A stretch of 64,000 nt of DNA from Pelagibacterium flavum (GCF_025854335.1 NZ_CP107716.1:1047001-1111000); one strand, 5' to 3'. Counted from the stretch's first letter, positions 17,823 to 26,618 are shown. The notes: generated from the letters alone by a model not told the origin. Numbers and translations: made by a program.

Positions 17823-18784
17823 TGATGTGCCCAATCTGCAAGTGCATCGGGGAGTGGTGCGGGAGTGCCGCCAAGCGCTTCGGCGATGGCGACGGTATTG
17901 GAATGGATCATGCCGATATAGGTTCCGCCGGCGGTTTCGGGGGCGCCCATGGCGTCAGAGAACAATTCGCCGCCGATCTCGACCGGCTGGCCGGCCTCGT
18001 TGGCGGCTTCGACGACGGCCTGGATGGTGCGCGGGTTGATCGTCGATTCAACGAAGATGGCGGGCACCTGGCGCTCGACGATCAGGTCGGCGGTTTGCCG
18101 TATATCGGCGATGGCCGCTTCGGACTGGGTGGAAATCCCCTGAATACCCGCCACCTCAATGCCATAGGCGCGGCCATAATAGGCGAAGGCATCGTGGGCG
18201 GTGACGAGGATGCGCTGGGTTTGGGGGATCGAGGCGATCGTCTGGGCCGTCCATTCATCGAGCGCTGCGAGTTCGGCCCCGTAAGTCTGGGCATTGGCGT
18301 TTATCGTGGCAGCGCAATCGGGCGCGCTTTCGGACAATTGGTCGGCGATGACGGGGACAATTTTGGCCCAGAGCGAGACATCCATCCACAGGTGCGGATC
18401 GACGCCATAGGCGTCGTCGGTGGTGATCAGGTCTTCGCGCGCGACGCCCGCTTCGGAGACGGCGAGCGTGGGCACGCGCTCGGCATAGCGGGCAAAGACA
18501 TCGCCGAGCTGACCTTCGAGGCTGTAGCCGGAATAGAGGATCAGATCGGCGCGGTTAAGGGTCTGCACGTCCTGGGCGGTGGCCTGATAAAGGTGCGGAT
18601 CGATGCCCGGCCCCATCATGGTTTGAACGGCGACGCAATCGCCGCCCAGGGTTTCGGCGATATCACCGATCATGCCCACTGTGGCGACGACGGAAACCGG
18701 CTCCTGCGCTGAGGCGCTGAGCGGGGCGAACGAGAAGAGGGCGACGGTGGCGAGGAGGAAGGATCGGGAAAGCATGAGAACCAT
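17807..18784 (-). CDS. troA: Metal-binding lipobox-less periplasmic protein of the TroA family (Mn/Zn)
   Basis: A 325-residue cluster A-I binding protein with a signal peptide (residues 1-26, ending SASA-QEPV). The four metal ligands can be placed: His64 (IDPHLYQ), His131 (DPHLWMD), His197 (TAHDAF) and Asp277 (LFSDAMG), the His-His-His-Asp set and spacing of Treponema TroA, rather than the Glu-containing set of PsaA/MntA. No histidine-rich loop as in ZnuA is present. It would deliver Mn(II) and/or Zn(II) to TroBCD. The ATG at 18784 was chosen; 18775 is possible. The upstream region carries strong Fur/Mur-like dyads, so metal repression is likely. Confidence 0.9.
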   Translation of the reverse strand: MVLMLSRSFLLATVALFSFAPLSASAQEPVSVVATVGMIGDIAETLGGDCVAVQTMMGPGIDPHLYQATAQDVQTLNRADLILYSGYSLEGQLGDVFARYAERVPTLAVSEAGVAREDLITTDDAYGVDPHLWMDVSLWAKIVPVIADQLSESAPDCAATINANAQTYGAELAALDEWTAQTIASIPQTQRILVTAHDAFAYYGRAYGIEVAGIQGISTQSEAAIADIRQTADLIVERQVPAIFVESTINPRTIQAVVEAANEAGQPVEIGGELFSDAMGAPETAGGTYIGMIHSNTVAIAEALGGTPAPLPDALADWAHQWSID

Positions 18785-18821
18785 TATTGCACGTTGGTGG
18801 GAATATGCAATTGAATATGAC

Positions 18822-18864
18822 AATCATTCGCATGAAGTCAATTGCAAATGCGAATGATTTGCAA
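18822..18864 (-). promoter_or_regulatory. Overlapping Fur/Mur-like inverted repeats upstream of troA
   Basis: Two perfect dyads interlock. AATCATTCGCAT (18822-18833) pairs with ATGCGAATGATT (18848-18859), 12-base arms. TTGCAAAT (18842-18849) pairs with ATTTGCAA (18857-18864), 8-base arms around 7 bases. The TGCAAAT..ATTTGCA element resembles manganese-responsive Mur/Fur boxes of alphaproteobacteria. The zone begins about 40 bases upstream of the troA start. Confidence 0.65.
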
Positions 18865-19286
18865 AGTAGGGTCGGTGGAGGTGCTTTGGGATAAGTGGGT
18901 GGTGTTGGGGGGCGCTGCTTGGGGGTGCGGTAGGGATTGGGGGCAAGAGTGGTGCTTGGAGCAGGGTGGCGCTTGGAGCGGGATGGCACGTACGGGCAGG
19001 CGGCGCCTGCGGGCAGGGTGGCGCTTGGGGGCGGCGGTGATTGGGGGGCGGTGGTGATTGGGGCGCAAGAGTGGTGCGCGACCGGTACGGGCGTTGAGAT
19101 CGGCAAGATAGTCGTTGAGATTGGTGCGTCACATCGATTGCGATGAGCGGTGTTCCAGCCATTGGAGTTGACTGTGAGATCGCCCAAGTTGCGTGGCGTA
19201 TGGGCAGGACCAGCATTGTGCCGGCCTTTGGCTTGACCGGTGGGAATTCCTCAACCGCGATGCATGTTCAAGTTTGGGGGGATTAC
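18865..19286. other. G-rich, gene-free intergenic tract
   Basis: From about 18885 to 19085 the plus strand is dominated by G and T with very few C or A, with many GGG and GGGG runs. The phrases GCAAGAGTGGTGC (18942 and 19063 regions) and GGTGGCGCTTGG recur, suggesting decayed tandem duplication. No coding frame here resembles a protein. The rest up to 19286 shows nothing recognisable apart from the start region of the pseudogene. Confidence 0.5.
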
Positions 19287-20075
19287 ATGAGTATCGAGCA
19301 GACACTCGCGCGGCTTTCCGATCGCGTGAAATCTCATTCGAGTACAATGCTGACCGAGGAGGCCGTGAAGACGACCGTGGTCCCGTTCTTTCAAGCACTT
19401 GGCTAAGACGTGTTCAACCCGGAGGAGGTTGTTCCCGAGTTCACCGCGGACGCCGTAGGAAAGAAAGGGGAGAAGGTCGATTACGCCATCAAGATCGACG
19501 ACCAGATCCGCATACTTGTCGAGTGCAAACCGATAACAACTCAACTGGACAAGGTCCACTTGGCGCAACTCTTCCGCTATTTCACTGTCACCAGTGCCAA
19601 GTTCGCCGTCCTGACCAATGGCAGAACATTCCATTTTCATAGCGACCTAGAAGAGCCCAACAAGCTCGATACGCGGCCATTCTTGAACTTCGATTTGTCG
19701 GACGTCCAACCGCATCCCTTGTCGGAGCTCAAGAAGTTTGAGCGGGCCGGATTTGACGTCGAGAGGATTCTGGCAACAGCCGAACGTCTGAAATACACTT
19801 CGCTGTTGAAGGCCGAAATTGCAAAGATGATCGAGAATCCTTCCGACGATTTGGTGAAGCTGGTCGCTGGGAAAGTGCACGAAGAGCGTGTTACCGCAGC
19901 GGTAATGGAGCAGTTCACCGGATTGGTCCGGAGTGCCTTGAGAGCTTATCAAGCCCCTCAAGAGTGGTCATGCGCGATCAGAAGCCCTATTGCGTCATCC
20001 CTGACGAAAGTCCGGCCAGATATGCCCGCACCTTCGCTGAGCTCAGACGCAGGCAGGCGCACGCAATTGGGGTAA
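19287..20075 (+). pseudogene. Type I restriction enzyme R-subunit N-terminal-like endonuclease, interrupted by a stop codon
   Basis: Reading from the ATG at 19287 (GGGGGGAT before it) gives 39 residues ending VVPFFQALG, then an in-frame TAA at 19404-19406, then DVFNPEEVVPEFTAD directly in the same frame. In relatives this junction is normally ALGYDVFNP, so a single tyrosine codon has become TAA. The downstream part keeps the HsdR_N-type nuclease core (EKVDYAIKIDDQIRILVECK, a PD-(D/E)xK-like E-x-K; AQLFRYFTVTSAKFAVLTNG) to about residue 210, and then the sequence becomes unlike the family from AYQAPQEW onward, so the C terminus is also damaged. A GTG at 19410 could restart translation but would lack the N terminus. 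Likely a decaying gene in an accessory region. Confidence 0.75.
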
Positions 20076-20093
20076 TTGCCAAATGGCAATGAT

Positions 20094-20783
20094 CTAGGAC
20101 GTCATCCGCTCCTCACGAGCAAACGGGCTGAGGCCAAGCCACTCCTGCATTCGGGCGGCGATCTCAGGTGGGCCGGTCAACTCGAGCCTTCCATCATTTA
20201 CCGCTTTTTCGACCGAGTCCAAACCCATCCAGATCGCGGTCATGGTGCGCAAGCTGCATTCAGAGTAGAGATCAACCGCGTAGCCTGGATCAGCATAACA
20301 GGCCTCGATGCCGGACTGCGGATCGGCCAGCAACCAATAGTTCTGCCGCGCGGTCGGGAGATTGTTGAACACGAACTGGAGGCAAACCCGACGCTCCGGC
20401 AGCGGGTCGACGTTCAGGAAGCGATGCATGTCCCATATCAGCAATTCAGGATCGAGATTGTTGAGGGAAATTTCGCTTTCCACCCATCTTTGTCCCCATG
20501 CGCCGATCCCCATGACAAGCGGGCGAAGCTCTTTTCCGGCCTTTGTCAGGCGGTACTCCCTTGCACCCGAGTTGCCGCTGAAACATTGAACAACTCCTAC
20601 CGCCTCCAATTCTCCCAGCCGTTTTGACAACAGCGTTGGCGACATTCGCGGCAGGCCACGCCGGAGATCGTTAAACCGCGTGCTGCCGCACAGAAGCTCG
20701 CGGATCAAAAGCGGCGTCCAGCGTGCACATAAGATCTCCGAAGCCATCGAAATCGGACAGAACTGACCGTAGCTGCCACGCAT
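20094..20783 (-). CDS. HxlR-family transcriptional regulator with C-terminal extension
   Basis: A 229-residue protein. Residues about 10-95 are the HxlR winged helix (ARWTPLLIRELLCGSTRFNDLRRGLP, MSPTLLSKRLGELEAVGVV, REYRLTKAGKELRPLV), followed by about 130 residues resembling the SCP2-like extension found in some members. GGAAAGGAAGG stands about 7 bases before the ATG at 20783. It is divergent from the GFA-family gene and the nitrilase, and probably regulates them; HxlR proteins often respond to formaldehyde, quinones or other electrophiles. The 142-base divergent gap shows CCAGTA twice but no clean dyad. Confidence 0.88.
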   Translation of the reverse strand: MRGSYGQFCPISMASEILCARWTPLLIRELLCGSTRFNDLRRGLPRMSPTLLSKRLGELEAVGVVQCFSGNSGAREYRLTKAGKELRPLVMGIGAWGQRWVESEISLNNLDPELLIWDMHRFLNVDPLPERRVCLQFVFNNLPTARQNYWLLADPQSGIEACYADPGYAVDLYSECSLRTMTAIWMGLDSVEKAVNDGRLELTGPPEIAARMQEWLGLSPFAREERMTS

Positions 20784-20925
20784 GGAATGCCTTCCTTTCC
20801 CCGGAAGCACTGATCCGTCGAGCCTAAGGGGCGCGTCCGACCCGGTCCAGTACAGTTTCAGGACTATCGCAACTCCAGTATTGCGCCGACCCTGGTGGTG
20901 CGCATGGAACCAGGGGAGAGAGTTT

Positions 20926-21354
20926 ATGGTCACGGCACACAAAGGCACCTGCTTCTGTGGCAGCGTTGAAATCGAGGTTTCCGGCGCTCCGGAAGGGATG
21001 GGCTATTGCCACTGCACCTCCTGCCGGGCCTGGTCGGGCGGGCCGGTGAACGCGTTCAGCCTGTGGAAGCCCGAAAATGTGCGAGTCACCAAGGGGCAGG
21101 ACCTCGTTGGCGAATATGCCGGCGTGCCAAACTCGAAGCGCCGTTTCTGCAAGCAATGCGGCGGGCACATCATGACGGATCACCCCGAATGGGGCGTCAC
21201 CGATGTCTTCGCAGCCGCGATCCCCAGCTTGATCTTCGAACCGGGCGTACATGTGAACTACGCAGAGACCGTGCTGCCGATGCGGGACGGCCTGCCCAAG
21301 TACAGGGACTTTCCGGCCGAAATTGGCGGGTCCGGGAAGAAAGTGGCGGAATAG
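20926..21354 (+). CDS. GFA family (glutathione-dependent formaldehyde-activating enzyme-like) zinc protein
   Basis: A 142-residue Mss4-like fold protein. Zinc-site cysteines are Cys9 and Cys11 (TCFCG), Cys28, Cys30 and Cys33 (YCHCTSC), and Cys75 and Cys78 (RFCKQCGG), the usual GFA pattern. AGGGGAGAG precedes the ATG at 20926. True formaldehyde/glutathione activity is proven for few members, so the reaction is not assigned. The nitrilase gene begins 34 bases downstream on the same strand, and the HxlR regulator is divergent. Confidence 0.85.
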   Translation: MVTAHKGTCFCGSVEIEVSGAPEGMGYCHCTSCRAWSGGPVNAFSLWKPENVRVTKGQDLVGEYAGVPNSKRRFCKQCGGHIMTDHPEWGVTDVFAAAIPSLIFEPGVHVNYAETVLPMRDGLPKYRDFPAEIGGSGKKVAE

Positions 21355-21388
21355 TGCCTATTCATGGGCCCAGCACGAGGAGAATCCG

Positions 21389-22324
21389 ATGACTAAAATC
21401 GCAATTGTTCAGGAGCCGCCAGTCTATCTAGACCTTGCCGCCAGCATGGAGCGTGCCGTCGGACTGGTCGCACAAGCCGCCAGCAAGGGCGCCCGGCTGT
21501 TGGTCTTTCCCGAGGCCTGGTTTCCCGGTTATCCGACCTTCGCCTGGCGCCTCTCACCCGGTGCCGACATGGGAAAAACAGACGAATTGTTCGCCTTGCT
21601 GCAAGCCAACTCCATCGACTTGAGCCGCAATGGCATGGCTCCGTTGCAGGAAGCCGCCGCCGAGCATGAGATGGTGATCGTGGCCGGTTATCAGGAAGTT
21701 GATGGCGAGGTGTCGGGTTCGACCCTGTTCAATTCCTGCATCACCATCGATGCCGACGGCACCATCGCGAACAATCACCGCAAACTGATGCCAACAAACC
21801 CGGAGCGCATGATCTGGGGTTTTGGTGACGGGGCGGGCCTCAATGTCGTCGAAACAGCGGTGGGACGGATCGGTGCGCTCATCTGCTGGGAGAGCTACAT
21901 GCCACTGGCGCGTTTTGCCCTGTATGCCCAGAGCATCGACATCTATGTCGCGCCGACATGGGACAGCGGCGCCACGTGGATGGCCACGATGCAGCATATC
22001 GCCCGCGAAGGCGGCTGTTGGGTGATCGGATGCGCGACGGCGCTCGAGGCTTCTGACATTCCCACTGACATCCCGCATCACGACACTTTATTTCCAAACA
22101 AGGATGAATGGGTGAACTCCGGCGATGCCGTGGTCTACAAGCCCTTCGGCGGGATCGTCGCCGGGCCCATGCACCGCGAGAAAGGGCTGCTTTCGGTCGA
22201 GATCGACGTCTCGGAAGCTCGAGCCTCCCGCCGGAAGTTCGACGTCAGCGGCCACTATTCCCGCCCTGACGTGTTTTCGCTCTCGGTCGACAGAAGGCAC
22301 AAGCGGCCGATATCGTTCAGTTGA
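21389..22324 (+). CDS. Nitrilase/carbon-nitrogen hydrolase
   Basis: A 311-residue nitrilase superfamily enzyme with the catalytic triad Glu42 (FPEAWFPGYP), Lys132 (HRKLMPTNPER) and Cys166 (ICWESYMP). The CWE-x-YMP signature and the length fit branch 1 nitrilases acting on nitriles rather than amidases. GAGGAG lies about 7 bases before the ATG at 21389. It is probably co-transcribed with the GFA-family gene under the HxlR regulator; an operon for nitrile or cyanide-like electrophile detoxification is plausible but not shown. Confidence 0.88.
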   Translation: MTKIAIVQEPPVYLDLAASMERAVGLVAQAASKGARLLVFPEAWFPGYPTFAWRLSPGADMGKTDELFALLQANSIDLSRNGMAPLQEAAAEHEMVIVAGYQEVDGEVSGSTLFNSCITIDADGTIANNHRKLMPTNPERMIWGFGDGAGLNVVETAVGRIGALICWESYMPLARFALYAQSIDIYVAPTWDSGATWMATMQHIAREGGCWVIGCATALEASDIPTDIPHHDTLFPNKDEWVNSGDAVVYKPFGGIVAGPMHREKGLLSVEIDVSEARASRRKFDVSGHYSRPDVFSLSVDRRHKRPISFS

Positions 22325-22343
22325 CTGGAGGCCAGCGACTGGT

Positions 22344-22369
22344 GCCCGGCTTCGATCAAGGAGCCGGGC
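22344..22369 (+). terminator. Possible terminator hairpin after the nitrilase gene
   Basis: GCCCGGCT (22344-22351) pairs perfectly with AGCCGGGC (22362-22369) around a 10-base loop, 20 bases after the nitrilase stop. No U-tract follows. The remaining 320 bases up to 22689 show no gene or other recognisable element. Confidence 0.4.
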
Positions 22370-22689
22370 GAGAACCAGTATCGGGGTGGTCAGAGAGTCC
22401 GTCAGGTGTCAGTACCGCCGGAATCGGTCCGGTTGTCCGGCAGGCTTTGCGGATCTGGACCTCACCGCAGAGCGGTGACTTCACGGCGCAAAGCGCATGG
22501 GCCGGAACCGCACGGAGTTCTCGAACCTTTGTCATTCTACACAGCCATTCTGGCCCGTTTGGAAAAAGGCCGTCCTTGGGCCTAAGTTCCTGTTCACCTT
22601 GTGGCGGGCCGGCTTTGTGCAATCGGGGAGGTGCCGGGCTAGTGTGAAAAGGACCTGACGCGAACTCTTTGAGCATAAGGGGACAGAGC

Positions 22690-23526
22690 ATGAAATATCT
22701 CCTGCGGGCCCTCGGCGTTCTCGCCATAGTCGTTGCCCTTTACATCATGGTCGGCGAACAGCTCGTCGGGTCGAGCGGCAGCGCCTTTGTCAACGCCCGT
22801 CTGGCCACCATTCGCACCCCGATCGAGGGGCGAGTCGAGATGGCGCCACTTGCCATCGGTGCCCGCGTTGCCGCCAATCAGTCGATTGCCGCCGTCAACG
22901 CGCGCCACAGCCAAACCGACCGCACGCTCGACTATGCCCGTGACCTTGCAATCGCCCGAGCAGAACGCGATGCGCTCGCCGGTGAGGATGGGGATGCCGC
23001 GGGGGCGGACGGTGATGACGAGAGCCTTCGTCTCAGCGCCCGCGTCCAGGCGATGCAATCGCTTCTGGAAGAACAGCAGACGGCCCAATCGCGTGATGTC
23101 TCGGCCAGTATCACATCGCCCGTCCCCGGCCTTGTCTGGTCGATCGCCGAGGGCAATGCCAGCCAGGTCGCCGCCGGCGCCACCATCGCATCGGTCGCCC
23201 GCTGCGACAGCGCCTTTATCCACGCCAGTGTCGATGAAAATCTCTACAACCGCCTCGCCATCGGCGACGCCGCCCAGTTCCGCACCGCGAACGGGCAAAC
23301 CATCGACGCTACAATCAGCCTTCTCGCAGGCACCGGGCCACGCACGCTGATCGAAACCCTTGCCATCGCGCCTCGCGCCCGCCAGACCGACGGCTTCACC
23401 GTCCTGCTCAATGCTCCGGCGCTGACGGAGGACACCGCTTGCCCCCTCGGCCAGACCGGACGCGTGATCTTCAGCCGTGGCCCCCTCGCCGTGGTCGGCG
23501 ACTGGCTCGACACCGTCGGGCTCTGA
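22690..23526 (+). CDS. HlyD-like membrane-fusion protein of a beta-glucan synthesis pair (BgsB-like)
   Basis: A 278-residue protein with one N-terminal membrane helix (residues about 4-22) and a periplasmic part with the barrel-sandwich hybrid halves of HlyD/EmrA proteins (VNARLATIRTPIEGRVEMAPLAIGARV; ITSPVPGLVWSIAEGNASQVAAGATI) separated by a short coiled-coil segment with an acidic insert. Its stop is 4 bases from the glycosyltransferase start, so the two are coupled. Such a two-gene arrangement is known for the Sinorhizobium mixed-linkage beta-glucan genes bgsB and bgsA, where this protein assists polymer export. Curdlan synthesis is another possibility. AAGGGGAC precedes the ATG. Confidence 0.75.
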   Translation: MKYLLRALGVLAIVVALYIMVGEQLVGSSGSAFVNARLATIRTPIEGRVEMAPLAIGARVAANQSIAAVNARHSQTDRTLDYARDLAIARAERDALAGEDGDAAGADGDDESLRLSARVQAMQSLLEEQQTAQSRDVSASITSPVPGLVWSIAEGNASQVAAGATIASVARCDSAFIHASVDENLYNRLAIGDAAQFRTANGQTIDATISLLAGTGPRTLIETLAIAPRARQTDGFTVLLNAPALTEDTACPLGQTGRVIFSRGPLAVVGDWLDTVGL

Positions 23527-23530
23527 TCTG

Positions 23531-25504
23531 ATGCTTGCGGTGTCCGAAACCGTTTCGGCCTGGGCCCCAACCCTTTTGATGCTCGGGCTCGCGCTTGCGG
23601 TCATTCCGCTGCTCGACCGGTTCAATGGCTGGCATCGGGCCGTTCTTGCCGCCGTCGCGGTCTTTCTGTCCCTGCGCTATATCCACTGGCGCGCCACCGA
23701 TACGCTTGCGCCTGCCGGCTTCACGTTCGACGCTCTTGCCAGCTGGAGCTTTTTCCTGGTCGAGGCCGTAGCGATGGTTTCCAGCATCTCGGCCTTCGTG
23801 CTTCTCTCCCGCCACCGCAACCGCTCCCCTGACGCGGATGCCAATGCCGGCTGGTGGGGCGAAAATCGTCCCACAGTCGCGGTGCTGATTGCCACATATA
23901 ACGAGGAGTGGCCGATCCTCGAGCGCACCATCGCCGGTGCCAAAGCCCTGCGCTGGCAAGAAAAGACGATCTACGTTCTCGATGATGGCCGCCGGGAGTG
24001 GCTGGGCGAGCGGTGCGCCGAACTCGGGGTCGTCCATGTCACCCGCGACAGCAACGCCCACGGCAAGGCCGGCAACATCAACAATGCGCTCGACAGGCTT
24101 CGCGCATCAGGTCAGCCGCCCGATTTCGTGGCGGTGCTCGACGCCGATTTCGTGCCGCATCTGGGCTTCATCTCGAGGTCCTTGTCGTTGTTCAAGGACG
24201 AAACGATCGGTCTGGTCCAGACCCCGCAGCACTTCTTCAACGCCGACCCCATCCAGCACAATCTGGGCATAAGCCGCGCGTATCCCGATGAACAGCGCTT
24301 CTTTTTCGATCATCTGCAGCCGGCCCGCGATGCCTGGGGGATACCGGTGTGTTGCGGCACGTCCTCGATCGTGCGCTGGACGGCGCTCGATGCCATCGGC
24401 GGTTTTCCCACCGACAGCGTGACCGAGGACTACCTTCTCACGGTCCGCCTGCAGGACAATGGATATAGCACGGCATATCTCAACGAACCGCTGAGCGAGG
24501 GCCTCGCCCCCGAAGGGCTCAAGGAATACATCACGCAGCGCGCCCGCTGGGGCATGGGATTCATGCAGATCGTGCGTGGCCCGTACGGCCCATTCAAAGC
24601 CAACCGCCTGCGCCTGCGCGACCGCTGGGGGCTGATCGATTCCTTTCTGTACTGGGCCTCGATCTTCCCGTTCAAGATCGCCTGCATCATCTATCCGCTG
24701 TTCTACTGGTATTTCGGGATCATCGTCGTCGACACCGATTTCGACGCAATCGTTGCCAATTTCGGCCCCTATTACATCATGACAATGGCGTTCATGAACT
24801 TCGCCTCCAAGGGCCTGTTCGTGCCTCTCGTCCACGACGTCAGCCAACTCGTCGGCGCCCGCGACATTACCCGTGGGGTCTTTACCGGACTGTTCCGCCC
24901 GCACGGCCAGAAATTCAAGGTCACAATGAAAGGTGGCGATCGCACCAAGGCCACTGTCCAGTGGCCCATTCTGCGCGGCTTTCTCATCCTGTTCGGCCTC
25001 ACCATCGGCGGCTTGCTGATCGGTCTGGTTTACGAGCCGGCCTTTGACGGACTGGCCGGCGACGGCAAGTTGGTCATCCTGTTCTGGACGCTCTACAATC
25101 TGGTCAGCCTCGCCCTGACCATTCTCGTGTGTGTCGAGCTGCCGCGCACCGCTTCGCTTCTCCGCCGCGACCCCGAGCGCGTCTTTGTCGCCTCTTCAGG
25201 CCGGCGGCTGGAGGTCTGGCTGGCCGATATCAATCAGGATGCCGCACGCCTTCGCGGCGTCACCTTGCCCGTCAACGCTCCCGCATCCGTGGAGATGGCC
25301 GGCATCGGCCTGATGCGCGGCACCGTGGCCCAATCGATCGGCGGTACTGTCGATATCGCGCTCGAGTTGACCGAGGAGCAGCGTCAGGATCTCTATGAAA
25401 AGCTCCATACACGCGAGGGCGAGCCGGGCACCGGATTTGTGGCAACCGCCGATCTTCTGTCAGGCGTCGCCCGTCGCATCTTCAGCACTGCAAGGCCGGG
25501 ATGA
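23531..25504 (+). CDS. Processive family-2 glycosyltransferase, beta-glucan synthase (BgsA/CrdS-like)
   Basis: A 657-residue inner-membrane GT2 synthase. N-terminal helices are followed by the catalytic domain with DD at 151-152, DAD at 204-206, TED at 298-300 and QRARW at 336-340, the D,D,D,QxxRW set of cellulose-synthase-like processive enzymes. Several membrane helices follow, then a cytoplasmic C-terminal region from about 555. That region has LRRDPER and later DINQDAARLRG, reminiscent of PilZ RxxxR and D/NxSxxG but with the second motif broken, so canonical PilZ binding of c-di-GMP is doubtful; BgsA also responds to c-di-GMP without a clear PilZ motif. Product is probably a mixed-linkage or beta-1,3-glucan rather than cellulose, because no bcsB/bcsZ partner is present. 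Confidence 0.82.
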   Translation: MLAVSETVSAWAPTLLMLGLALAVIPLLDRFNGWHRAVLAAVAVFLSLRYIHWRATDTLAPAGFTFDALASWSFFLVEAVAMVSSISAFVLLSRHRNRSPDADANAGWWGENRPTVAVLIATYNEEWPILERTIAGAKALRWQEKTIYVLDDGRREWLGERCAELGVVHVTRDSNAHGKAGNINNALDRLRASGQPPDFVAVLDADFVPHLGFISRSLSLFKDETIGLVQTPQHFFNADPIQHNLGISRAYPDEQRFFFDHLQPARDAWGIPVCCGTSSIVRWTALDAIGGFPTDSVTEDYLLTVRLQDNGYSTAYLNEPLSEGLAPEGLKEYITQRARWGMGFMQIVRGPYGPFKANRLRLRDRWGLIDSFLYWASIFPFKIACIIYPLFYWYFGIIVVDTDFDAIVANFGPYYIMTMAFMNFASKGLFVPLVHDVSQLVGARDITRGVFTGLFRPHGQKFKVTMKGGDRTKATVQWPILRGFLILFGLTIGGLLIGLVYEPAFDGLAGDGKLVILFWTLYNLVSLALTILVCVELPRTASLLRRDPERVFVASSGRRLEVWLADINQDAARLRGVTLPVNAPASVEMAGIGLMRGTVAQSIGGTVDIALELTEEQRQDLYEKLHTREGEPGTGFVATADLLSGVARRIFSTARPG

Positions 25505-25505
25505 A

Positions 25506-26618
25506 TCATTCCGGCGGCGTGTCCGGCCGGCGGTTCTTGCGCCTGTCTGCATCCCTGGTCTGGAACCGCGCCAGCGCGTTGCTCAGGCGCGTCACTTCCC
25601 GATAGCTCATCAGTCCGGGCACAAATCCGATGTCCTCGCCCTTCGAGAGCCGGCTCGTTGCATCGATCAGCCCGCTCAGCGGACGCAGAAGCAGCGTCAG
25701 CACCAGTATTATCGCGAGAATACCCGCCAGTCCGATGAGCCCGCCCCCCATCAGCATGAACCGGGCAAACCGCGATTGCGCCTCCGCAAACGGCGCAGGG
25801 TCAAGCCGCAACACCAGGGACCAGCCAAAGCTGGGCACGTCGGCAAACCCGACCTCAGGCATGATGAAGCTGTAATAATCCGCACCGTCGGGCCATTGTT
25901 CGATGTAGGCGCCCGAGTTGACAAGATTGGCGGCCCGAAAGCTCGCCAGCGTCTGCACGCTCTGTGCGTCGACCGCCGGATCGGTCGACATCACAATATC
26001 GCCCGAACGATCGACGAGAAACGCGTCGAGATCGAGTGAGCCAGCCATTTCGGCCAGCAGATTGCGCACCCATTCCAAATCGATGTGAATGCCGAAGACG
26101 CCGCGCACCTGGCCCTGCATATTGGTCACCGGCAGCGAAAAATCCACGAACCTTGGGGGAATCTCAGCTTCGGGCGCAATCAGGTCGGCCAGCAGCACCG
26201 CTTCATGCGCGTCCCCGGCGAACGGCCCTTCCAAACCCCGCTGGAACCAGGGCCGCTGGCCGACGCTCTCGCCCACCAGCATGCCATCACTCGCGGCCAC
26301 CACGGTGCCATCGGTCCGCGCCAGCCCTGCCCAGGAAATCTTGTTTTCGGGGTCCCGATAGCCATCGATGGCAGCCTGGAGGTCCTCTGCACTCTGACCC
26401 GGATCGACCCTGTCGGCAAACCCGGCGACATAGGTCCATTCCTCGGCCAATGCACGCCCGAGCGAGTCGGCGAGTGCCGCGCCGCGCACCTTTACCGCCA
26501 TGGCCGACATTGTCTGCGAATATTGGGAGAGGCCGCGGTTGAACTGAATGGCTCCAACGCCAAGGGCGAGGAGCAGGATCGCGACGATGCAGCCGGTCAG
26601 AAGGGTGCGCAGGGACAT
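25506..26618 (-). CDS. Cache-HAMP membrane sensor without output domain
   Basis: A 370-residue protein with a membrane helix at about 7-27, a large periplasmic double-Cache sensor (about 30-285; GLARTDGTVVAASDGMLVG, QVRGVFGIHIDLEWV, DAFLVDRSGDIVMSTDP), a second helix at about 288-311 and a HAMP-like segment to about 352. The protein then ends in a short basic tail; no kinase, GGDEF, EAL or MCP domain follows. GGAG lies about 7 bases before the ATG at 26618. The gene is tail-to-tail with the glucan synthase, one base apart. It may pass a signal to a partner protein through the HAMP, or be a truncated chemoreceptor or diguanylate cyclase. Confidence 0.8.
   Translation of the reverse strand: MSLRTLLTGCIVAILLLALGVGAIQFNRGLSQYSQTMSAMAVKVRGAALADSLGRALAEEWTYVAGFADRVDPGQSAEDLQAAIDGYRDPENKISWAGLARTDGTVVAASDGMLVGESVGQRPWFQRGLEGPFAGDAHEAVLLADLIAPEAEIPPRFVDFSLPVTNMQGQVRGVFGIHIDLEWVRNLLAEMAGSLDLDAFLVDRSGDIVMSTDPAVDAQSVQTLASFRAANLVNSGAYIEQWPDGADYYSFIMPEVGFADVPSFGWSLVLRLDPAPFAEAQSRFARFMLMGGGLIGLAGILAIILVLTLLLRPLSGLIDATSRLSKGEDIGFVPGLMSYREVTRLSNALARFQTRDADRRKNRRPDTPPE

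Noticed and set aside
17807..18784. ZnuA-type zinc-only binding protein
   Set aside because: The histidine-rich loop of ZnuA is absent and ligand spacing matches TroA, so Mn/Zn TroA is preferred.
23531..25504. Cellulose synthase BcsA
   Set aside because: No bcsB, bcsC or bcsZ neighbour, an HlyD-like partner instead, and a degenerate PilZ-like region.
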